47,737 nucleotides of DNA from SZUA-521 sp041738285 (lineage in GTDB: Bacteria; Pseudomonadota; Gammaproteobacteria; Pseudomonadales; Azotimanducaceae): NCBI GenBank assembly GCA_041738285.1, contig JBGSQB010000080.1, forward strand, positions 1 through 47,737. Direction: 5' to 3'. Under the pieces are notes generated by a model. That model was not told where the DNA came from. It ran no database searches and saw only the letters and a list, made by a program, of their open reading frames with translations. Below, one piece after another: positions 42,096 through 47,737 of the stretch (positions within the stretch are counted from its first letter, which is position 1; every line of letters starts with the position of its first letter). Made by a program: the position numbers and the translations under genes.

Positions 42096-42700
42096 CCCAG
42101 ACAACCACCGTCCTGCTGCTCGACCTCGGCAACATCCTGATCGAACTCGATCCGCAGCAGACATTCGCCGCCTGGAGTTCGAGTTCTGGCGTCGCCGTGG
42201 ATGCCATCCGCAGTCGATGGGACATTGACGATGCCTACCGCTTGCACGAGACGGGTCACATGGACTTCGCGGCGTACGCCGCCCACCTGCAATCGAAGCT
42301 CGGCATCCGCATGCCGCTCGATGAGTGGCGATCCGGCTGGAACGCGCTGTTCGTCGCGCCGTACGATGCGGTCCTCGAGCGTCTGCCGGCGCTCGCCTCA
42401 CGCTACCGGCTGTGCTGCTTCACCAACACCAACGCCACCCATCAGGCGATCTGGGAATCGATGCTCACCACGACGCTGGCTCAGTTCGAGCGAGTCTACT
42501 CATCGCCCGTGATTGGCCTTCGCAAACCCAATCCGGAGTCGTTTACCTGGCTTGCGCATGACCTGGGTGTATCGCCGCAGAAGATCCACTTCATCGACGA
42601 CATGCGGGAGAACACCGAAGGCGCGAAGATCGCAGGACTCGCCGCCACACACACCCCGCGTCTGCGCGACGTGCTCGCCGTACTCGACGCTCTGCCGTGA
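42092..42700 (+). CDS. HAD superfamily hydrolase (YihX-like)
   Basis: A haloacid dehalogenase-like hydrolase of 202 residues. The start is TTG at 42092, overlapping the previous stop. Motif I is LLLDLGNILIELD, where the acid-base Asp two places on is replaced by Gly as in YihX-type proteins. Motif II is CCFTNTNATH with Thr, motif III RKPNPESF with Lys, and motif IV HFIDDMREN with two Asp. The four-helix cap is YRLHETGHMDFAAYAAHL and following. The likely role is a phosphatase for a sugar phosphate or similar. It is coupled to the ASCH-like gene and convergent with the LLM gene. Confidence 0.88.
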   Translation: MTQTTTVLLLDLGNILIELDPQQTFAAWSSSSGVAVDAIRSRWDIDDAYRLHETGHMDFAAYAAHLQSKLGIRMPLDEWRSGWNALFVAPYDAVLERLPALASRYRLCCFTNTNATHQAIWESMLTTTLAQFERVYSSPVIGLRKPNPESFTWLAHDLGVSPQKIHFIDDMRENTEGAKIAGLAATHTPRLRDVLAVLDALP

Positions 42701-42701
42701 G

Positions 42702-43577
42702 TTAGCGCTGGTTGTGGTGACCGGCGAGTTCCGCCAGTCGATCCAGGAGCGGTATCACCACATCGGCATCATCGGCGGGCAAACCGAACACCAGCCGATT
42801 GAATCCTGCCGCGACCAGTTCCTCGATGGCGCCGTGACTCGGCGGCACCCCGAACACGCTCAGGTCCGGCTTACCTTGCCGGTTCGCGCGGTGCCAGGCT
42901 TCGCGGGTTTCGCGCACGCCAACCGCATAGTCGATGCCGCCCTGAGCCTCGCGACGCTTGGCGTTCTGATAGATCGGCATCCAACCGTCGCCGTACTCGG
43001 CAATCCGCGCATAGGTCCAGCGCGACGATGCGCCAAGCAGGATGAGCGGGCCCCCGACCTGGGCAGGTTTCGGGTAGGACCAGATGGGATCGAAGTTGAC
43101 GTGTTCGCCGTGGAACTCCGGCGCTTCCTCAGACCAGATCTGTTTCATCGCCAGCACGCGTTCCCGCAGGATCGCCCAGCGCGCCTTGAAGGGTGTGCCG
43201 TGGTTGGCCATCTCTTCAACGTTCCAGCCGGCCCCAACGCCGAGGATGACGCGTCCCCCGGACAAGAGGTCGAGGGATGCGACCTGCTTGGCCATGACGA
43301 TGGGATCGCGCTGGGTGACGAGACAAATGCCCGTCGCGAGCTTGATCGATTTGGTGGCGATTGCCGCTGCGGTGAGCGCAACGAATGGATCGTATGTCCG
43401 CGTGTACTCTCGGGGGAGGTCATCACCACCCGGCCAGGGCGTGACCCGACTGGTCGGGATATGCGTGTGTTCAGGGAAGAACACCGACTCGAATCCACGC
43501 GCCTCGGCCTCCGCCGCCAGCACATGCGGCGCGATCGCGTAATCGGTCGGGAACATCAGTACGCCGAAGTCGGTCAT
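42702..43577 (-). CDS. LLM-class F420-dependent oxidoreductase (Rv2161c-like)
   Basis: A luciferase-like oxidoreductase of 291 residues close, from memory, to the Rv2161c group of predicted F420-dependent enzymes. Signatures: VFFPEHTHIPTSRVTPWPGG, REYTRTYDPFVALTAAAIAT, IKLATGICLVTQRDPIVMAK, LSGGRVILGVGAGWNVEEMA with the cofactor phosphate loop, and PLILLGASSRWTYARIAEYG. It lacks long insertions. It is far from the F420 operon but would draw on the same cofactor. Its stop is 2 bp from the end of the convergent HAD gene. Substrate unknown. Confidence 0.9.
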   Translation of the reverse strand: MTDFGVLMFPTDYAIAPHVLAAEAEARGFESVFFPEHTHIPTSRVTPWPGGDDLPREYTRTYDPFVALTAAAIATKSIKLATGICLVTQRDPIVMAKQVASLDLLSGGRVILGVGAGWNVEEMANHGTPFKARWAILRERVLAMKQIWSEEAPEFHGEHVNFDPIWSYPKPAQVGGPLILLGASSRWTYARIAEYGDGWMPIYQNAKRREAQGGIDYAVGVRETREAWHRANRQGKPDLSVFGVPPSHGAIEELVAAGFNRLVFGLPADDADVVIPLLDRLAELAGHHNQR

Positions 43578-43600
43578 CGATGCCTCTGCTCAATCGGGAT

Positions 43601-43984
43601 TCAGATCTGGAATTTGGAGAACAACACGTCCTTGTAGTTTTCGTACGCCGGCCATTGCGGCTCGGTGAGCACCGCCTTCATGCCGGTATCCATGGTCTTT
43701 TCCAGCCGCCGGGTCTTGGTCTTGATGACTCGATCCAGATTGGGCGGCGAGCGCCGGATTTCCTGCGCGATCATGCTCATCCGATTGGTGATGAACTCAC
43801 CGACGATGCGGCGGAACTCCGGTTGCTGGGCTTCGTCGAGGCCGATATCGATCGCCGCCTTGATCACCTCGGGTGCCATCCACGGTGGCAGCGGCTGGGC
43901 CGCTTCTTCCGCATGCGCACTGAACGGAATCAACGTGATGATCGCAAGGGCCGCTATTCTGCAGGCCCAGACTGGAAAACCCAT
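43601..43984 (-). CDS. Small secreted protein, uncharacterised
   Basis: An exported protein of 127 residues. The start is set at 43984 (MGFPVWACRIAALAIITLIP) because AGGGA lies 9 bases upstream; an ATG at 43990 is also possible. The signal peptide ends around FSAHAEEAAQ. The mature part is helical and basic (FRRIVGEFITNRMSMIAQEIRR, RVIKTKTRRLEKTMDTGMKA), and the tail VLTEPQWPAYENYKDVLFSK recalls Spy/CpxP LTxxQ motifs. It may be a small periplasmic chaperone-like protein, but this is weak. It lies 23 bp downstream of the LLM start codon side and is transcribed toward it. Confidence 0.65.
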   Translation of the reverse strand: MGFPVWACRIAALAIITLIPFSAHAEEAAQPLPPWMAPEVIKAAIDIGLDEAQQPEFRRIVGEFITNRMSMIAQEIRRSPPNLDRVIKTKTRRLEKTMDTGMKAVLTEPQWPAYENYKDVLFSKFQI

Positions 43985-44110
43985 GACCATCGATCCCTGG
44001 TGAACTTGGCACAAGCCTAGTGTCGCGCCCCCGAAGTTTCTATCGATTTCACGAGTTGCGCGCGCGGCGCACAATGCATCGGCCAACTCAGTCATCCGGA
44101 CCGTCTGTCG

Positions 44111-44491
44111 ATGAGTAAGCTACCGATCACCGCAAACGATGTCGCCGCCGAGGTCTGGTATCCCGGCACCGACCGCGAGATCCATGGCCGCGCGCTGTGC
44201 GACGTCGGCGGCAAAGCCAGAATCGGGGTTGGCCTTCTGGAACTACCGCCTGGATCTGATACGGGGCCAGCCCACTACCACACCCTGGAAGAAGAACACC
44301 TGTTCGTGATCGAGGGTCGGGCGACGCTTCATCTCGGTCCGCAAACCCATCCTCTGCAGGCGGGTTCTTACGTCTGCTTTCCTGCGGGGCAGCCGCTGTG
44401 CCACTACATTCGCAACGACAGCGACGCCGTGTTGCGGTATCTCATGATTGGCGAGCGGATCGAAGCGGACGTCGTCGTTTACCAGCGCTGA
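44111..44491 (+). CDS. Cupin domain protein
   Basis: A small single-domain cupin, 126 residues. Motif 1 is PAHYHTLEEEHLFVIEGRAT with two His and a Glu for metal binding, and motif 2 is AGSYVCFPAGQPLCHYIRN with a His. The start MSKLPITANDVAAEVWYPGT has no signal. It may bind a metal and a small ligand, or act as an isomerase or dioxygenase; the substrate is unknown. The gene is divergent from the small secreted protein gene and followed by the REP cluster. Confidence 0.88.
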   Translation: MSKLPITANDVAAEVWYPGTDREIHGRALCDVGGKARIGVGLLELPPGSDTGPAHYHTLEEEHLFVIEGRATLHLGPQTHPLQAGSYVCFPAGQPLCHYIRNDSDAVLRYLMIGERIEADVVVYQR

Positions 44492-44557
44492 TCACGCGAT
44501 CGCTACCGCGCGGCGTGGTTGCGGGGGCTTGTAGGGTGTCGCAACAGTTACTGGCTA

Positions 44558-44709
44558 CGCGGTGGGAGCGGCCGCCGTAGGAGCGGGCTTGGGGGGTGTC
44601 GTAAAAGTCATCGAAGCTTTTGTGGGAGCGCCCTTGGGCGCGAACAGACTCAAGCAAATCAACGAGTTATTCGCGGCGGTGCGCCGCTGCGCCAAGCCCG
44701 CTCCCACAA
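44558..44709. repeat. REP element cluster
   Basis: Several copies of the GTGGGAGCGGGCTTG-type core: GGTGGGAGCG at 44561, GGAGCGGGCTTGG at 44580-44592, TGTGGGAGCG at 44621-44630, and inverted CCAAGCCCGCTCC at 44692-44704, which is an exact reverse complement of the second; the TGTGGGAGCG copy pairs exactly with 44699-44708. A direct repeat (GGGTGTCG-AA-AGT) also occurs near 44535 and 44596. The cluster lies between the cupin gene and the end of the convergent transglycosylase gene. Confidence 0.8.
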
Positions 44710-44716
44710 ACGCGGC

Positions 44717-45349
44717 TTACAGCACCTGGTTCTGGAAGCTCTCGAGGTGTCGGTGCACCTTGCGAATGTAGCGCCGACCGGCCTGCTGGAACTCTTCGCT
44801 TTCCCGGTGATTGCGTAGGCCGACGTTGTACGCCGACAACGCGCAGCGCTCATCGCCACAGACATCCCGCAGGTAGGCCAGGATCTGGGCGCCACAGTAG
44901 ATGTTCTCGGCTGGATCGAGCAGGGTGGTCGCCCCACAGAAGGATTGCCAGAAGGGTTGCACCTGGGCCGGGCCGATGGCCCCGGCGTGGGACACCACGT
45001 CCGTGCGGAACGAACTCTCCGTGAATACGACACTGGCCAGTAATTCGGGATTCAATTCATGACGCTGGGACGCTTCCAGAATCCAGCCGGAGAACTCGTC
45101 CGCGACGCGGGCCTGGACCCGGAACACGCGCTGCAGGCGGTCGGCAAAGCCAGCGACCTCATCCCGCCAAGGCGATATGGCACCGGCAGCCGGCACGGCA
45201 AAGGCGCTGCGCACCATTACCTGCTGATTGACCACCGCCGACACCGTCAGCGTAGCCAGCACCACCGCACCAAGAACCAGTCCTTGAAGCCGCACCAGAA
45301 ACGGTACCGGTCGGCCGCCGAACCAGGCCTTCAGATTCCTCTTCACCAT
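44717..45349 (-). CDS. Lytic transglycosylase, SLT domain
   Basis: A membrane-anchored or exported transglycosylase of 210 residues from the ATG at 45349 (GAGGG upstream). The N-terminus has one hydrophobic segment (LQGLVLGAVVLATLTVSAVV), so it is a signal anchor facing the periplasm. The SLT domain has LLASVVFTESSFRTDVVSHA with the likely catalytic Glu, GAIGPAQVQPFW, and ALSAYNVGLRN near the end. Cysteines in QSFCGATTLL, IYCGAQI and VCGDERC could form disulfides. It would cleave peptidoglycan. The 3' end runs up to the REP cluster. Confidence 0.88.
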   Translation of the reverse strand: MVKRNLKAWFGGRPVPFLVRLQGLVLGAVVLATLTVSAVVNQQVMVRSAFAVPAAGAISPWRDEVAGFADRLQRVFRVQARVADEFSGWILEASQRHELNPELLASVVFTESSFRTDVVSHAGAIGPAQVQPFWQSFCGATTLLDPAENIYCGAQILAYLRDVCGDERCALSAYNVGLRNHRESEEFQQAGRRYIRKVHRHLESFQNQVL

Positions 45350-45611
45350 GCTCGAACCCTCAAGCTGGGCGCATTCTATATGCACCGCGTCACACTCTTA
45401 AACCCCGATGCTAGGGTTGTGTTTCGGTCTGGGCTGTGCCCTGCATGTAATCTGATTGGCAGAAGTTAACGAGCACTCACGCCCTGTGCCTTAAAAAACA
45501 GGACCCACTGACGGCCACCCGGGCGCGCTGTGCATAAGCTCATATCGAATCGATCTAACGCAATTCCGTGTTCTTTTGTGCAGTGCGCAATAAATCAGCG
45601 GCCATGGAGCG
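45350..45611. other. Intergenic region upstream of transglycosylase and downstream of Lon-like gene
   Basis: A 262-bp stretch without a recognisable gene and with lower GC than its surroundings. Both flanking genes read leftward, so it should carry the transglycosylase promoter and the end of the Lon-like transcript. No clear hairpin with T-run and no RNA gene were seen. Confidence 0.4.
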
Positions 45612-47737
45612 CTAGATGCCGCGCTCTCGCAGGGTGCGGTCGAAGCGCTCGAGGGTTGCCATCACTCGACCGTAGACGGAAGGCCCGGGATAGCGGCCAT
45701 CCCCATCGAGGGTGCCGACCTCGGTGCCGGTGAAGATCTCGATCGCCTGCTCCACCCGCTCCACGGTGTACAGATGAAAGCGCCCCTCCGCCACCGCGTC
45801 GCGGACCTCGTCCCGGACCACGAGGTTCACCGCATTGGCCGCCGGCAACACCACCCCTTGCGTGCCGGTCAGCCCACCGGTGGATACACAGGCCGAGTAG
45901 AACCCCTCGACCTTGTGGTGCACTCCGCCGATGACCTGGGCGTCACCGAGCTGGTTGATCGACCCGGTAATCGCGAGATCCTGCCGGATCGGCATGTCCG
46001 CAAGCTCCGAGATGATGGCGATGAACTCGGCCATCGACGCACTGTCGCCCTCGACGCCCCCATACATCTGCTCGAAGGTGACGCTGCAATCGAAGGACAG
46101 CGGGAATCCATGGGCGAAACGCCGCATCAGAATGCCTTGCAGCACCATCGAGCCCTTCTGCTGAATCGGGCCGCTCATCGCCACCAGCCGTTCGATGTTG
46201 ATCACACCGCGCCGGCCGATCGATGCGCGCGCCGTGATCCTGGCAGGACTGCCGAACGCATGATCGCCCAGGTGCTGCACGGTCAGACCATTGATCTGCC
46301 CCACTTCGAGTCCCTGGGTCTCGATCAGAATGACCCCGTCTTCGATGGCCCGCTGCACACGCTGTTCGATCTGGCCGTTACGGCGACGGCGCGTATCTAC
46401 CGCGTCGCGCACGTGTTGCACCGTGATGGCGGCGCCCGGGGCGATTTTGGAAGCCTCGATCAGCACGTCGGCCACCAGCTCGAATCGGGACGACAGGCGC
46501 TCGCGGTGTTCGGCCCAGCGCGTTGCCATACCGAGTAGATACCCGATCGCCTCACTGTCGGTCCTGATGCCGTGCGCATCGGCGACGGCACGGATCAGGC
46601 CCGCATAGCAGGCGATGTTCTCCGCGGTCGCATCGGCGCTCGGTTCGATCTCAGCTTTCACTTTGAAATACAGCTGAAACTCTGGATCCTGAGCGAAGAA
46701 CGCGTAGTACCACTGGGGCGCGCCGACGATCACGACATTCAAGTCAAGCGGCACCGGCACGGGTTTTGGCGCGCCAGCCAGGGGCGGCGAGCCAGCCCTG
46801 TAAAACTCCTCGATTCGGATTTCACCGTCACGCAACGCGCCTTTCAGGAAGGCCCATAGGAAAGGCTGCGCCACCAGCGCCTCGGCCCGCAGGATGAGCA
46901 CACCGCCGTTGGCCCGGTGCAACGCACCGGCACGAATGAGAGTCGCATCGGTATCCAGACCCCCGCCCTGCAACTGCCGGTACTCGATGAACCCGAACAG
47001 GTTCTCGTAGGTCGGGTTGTGTTCACAAACGACTGCCGGATGCGTCTCGCGGCTGCGATCGACCAGCAGATTCACGCCATAGCGTCGCGATGCCCGCTCA
47101 CTGCGGGGCTCGACCACCCCCGATTCGCCACCGAGAAACATTTCGTGGTGATCGATGACGTCGGCGTGAAACCGTTTCAGCCATTCCTCGACGTCGGCAA
47201 GCTGTCTGAATTCATCATGGATACTCGCCATCAAACCTTCGACCGCACGCGCCGCCACGTCGCGGTTCAGCGATTTCACCGTTTCGAAGAACTGGCGCTG
47301 AAAGCGCGCAGCGTCGCGATTGATCTCCGCCACCTGTTCGGAGATCCGCCGCCCGTGCTCTTCCAACTCACGTCGCCGTTCCGCCGCCACGGTGTTGAGC
47401 GGCACCGGATTTCCATCTTCGCCAAGCGCCGCGATCATGGCGCCCTGGGGTGAGTGAATGATCATCAGTCCCACGCCCTGCGCGCTCTCTTCGAGCGCCT
47501 GCATGCGACCCTGCAGTTCCGACTCACCGTCGCCGCGCAGGGTCTGCAATTGACGCTGATAAGCCTCTCCACCGAACGCGCTCGCCAGTTCCCGCGCCAG
47601 AGCCGGCAGCAACTGCTCGACGGCACGCTGCAGCTGACGACCGCGCCCTCGTGCCAACCGTATCGGTCGCGGTGTGGATGGCGCGTCGAAGTCGAACACG
47701 TACACCCAGTCTTCCGATGGCGGCCGCCGCGCCGCCC
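45612..47737 (-). CDS. Lon-like ATP-dependent protease (AAA_32/LonB type), 5' end outside window
   Basis: The frame is open through the right edge, so the start and roughly the first 100 residues are missing. The first visible part EDWVYVFDFDAPSTPRPIRL and the GRGRQLQRAVEQLL after it are typical of the AAA_32 N-domain. A long coiled region follows, then the ATPase region with ANGGVLILRAEALVAQPFLW, and VPLDLNVVIVGAPQWYYAFF. The C-terminal Lon protease domain has the catalytic Ser in VEGDSASMAEFIA and the Lys in GGVHHKVEGFYSACV. This type lacks the classical Lon N-terminal LAN domain. It probably degrades damaged or regulatory proteins in the cytoplasm. Confidence 0.92.
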   Translation of the reverse strand, partial: AARRPPSEDWVYVFDFDAPSTPRPIRLARGRGRQLQRAVEQLLPALARELASAFGGEAYQRQLQTLRGDGESELQGRMQALEESAQGVGLMIIHSPQGAMIAALGEDGNPVPLNTVAAERRRELEEHGRRISEQVAEINRDAARFQRQFFETVKSLNRDVAARAVEGLMASIHDEFRQLADVEEWLKRFHADVIDHHEMFLGGESGVVEPRSERASRRYGVNLLVDRSRETHPAVVCEHNPTYENLFGFIEYRQLQGGGLDTDATLIRAGALHRANGGVLILRAEALVAQPFLWAFLKGALRDGEIRIEEFYRAGSPPLAGAPKPVPVPLDLNVVIVGAPQWYYAFFAQDPEFQLYFKVKAEIEPSADATAENIACYAGLIRAVADAHGIRTDSEAIGYLLGMATRWAEHRERLSSRFELVADVLIEASKIAPGAAITVQHVRDAVDTRRRRNGQIEQRVQRAIEDGVILIETQGLEVGQINGLTVQHLGDHAFGSPARITARASIGRRGVINIERLVAMSGPIQQKGSMVLQGILMRRFAHGFPLSFDCSVTFEQMYGGVEGDSASMAEFIAIISELADMPIRQDLAITGSINQLGDAQVIGGVHHKVEGFYSACVSTGGLTGTQGVVLPAANAVNLVVRDEVRDAVAEGRFHLYTVERVEQAIEIFTGTEVGTLDGDGRYPGPSVYGRVMATLERFDRTLRERGI

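Noticed and set aside
42513..43637. 374-codon plus-strand open frame
   Set aside because: Antisense to the Rv2161c-like LLM gene, which carries the family signatures; no motif on the plus strand.
44442..44657. 71-codon minus frame with a repeated CDTLQAP/YDTPQAR pattern
   Set aside because: The apparent peptide repeat is only the translation of the direct repeats in the REP cluster.
1..47737. CRISPR arrays, tRNA or rRNA genes, insertion sequences, phage genes
   Set aside because: Searched by eye on both strands; no regular spaced repeats, cloverleaf with CCA, rRNA segments, transposase or integrase motifs were found.

Overview
The window (about 63 percent GC, densely coded on both strands) looks like a chromosomal segment of a free-living, high-GC gammaproteobacterium. 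The reasons are a classical NhaA antiporter, a YegD-type Hsp70-like protein, an AAA_32/Lon-like protease, lytic transglycosylases of proteobacterial type, and REP palindromes of the kind common in Pseudomonas and relatives. No rRNA, tRNA, integrase, insertion sequence or CRISPR array was seen. The exact family cannot be told from the sequence alone. Both end genes, a subtilase at the left and a Lon-like protease at the right, are cut by the window edges. The most notable content is a complete, compact coenzyme F420 operon (about 6.95-12.6 kb): an F420:NADP oxidoreductase (npdG), cofE, cofD, cofC and a fused cofG-cofH (fbiC), behind a good sigma70-type promoter. F420 is best known from methanogens and Actinobacteria and is sporadic in Proteobacteria. 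The operon is preceded by likely F420 or flavin users (two luciferase-like monooxygenase family oxidoreductases, LLM, and one split beta-barrel PPOX/FDOR protein, together with an SDR and a PhyH dioxygenase). Two further LLM genes lie at 14.2-15.0 kb and 42.7-43.6 kb. The window thus holds both the synthesis and probable use of a deazaflavin redox system whose substrates are unknown. Layout. 0-2.3 kb: secreted subtilase divergent from an ECF sigma/anti-sigma pair. 2.4-7 kb: LLM, SDR, small orphan, PhyH dioxygenase, LLM, PPOX-like protein. 7-12.6 kb: F420 operon. 12.6-14.2 kb: MFS transporter preceded by a short ORF, a promoter-like site and an intrinsic terminator. 14.2-22.5 kb: LLM, Gfo/Idh/MocA oxidoreductase, type B carboxylesterase, amidohydrolase lipoprotein, SIMPL protein, and a beta-helix lipoprotein with a diheme cytochrome. 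22.4-28.1 kb (minus strand): desaturase, a transglycosylase lipoprotein with two solute-binding domains, and a hybrid histidine kinase. 28.2-33.3 kb: degenerate esterase lipoprotein, exported hydratase-like protein, two acyl-CoA dehydrogenases and a small secreted protein. 33.4-40 kb: NhaA, two metallo-beta-lactamase fold hydrolases, a small membrane protein, a long-chain acyl-CoA synthetase and YegD. 40-47.7 kb: aldose epimerase, His-rich secreted protein, ASCH-domain protein, HAD phosphatase, LLM, small secreted protein, cupin, lytic transglycosylase and Lon-like protease. Taken together, the acyl-CoA dehydrogenases, acyl-CoA ligase, desaturase, PhyH dioxygenase, SDR, esterases and many F420/flavin oxidoreductases suggest an organism that handles lipids or other hydrophobic substrates and may use F420H2 as a low-potential reductant. 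That link is inference. The non-coding parts hold several inverted repeats: a 29-bp pair after the PhyH gene, a REP element at 14.1 kb and a related REP cluster at 44.6 kb, and a 44-bp near-perfect palindrome at 28.1 kb.
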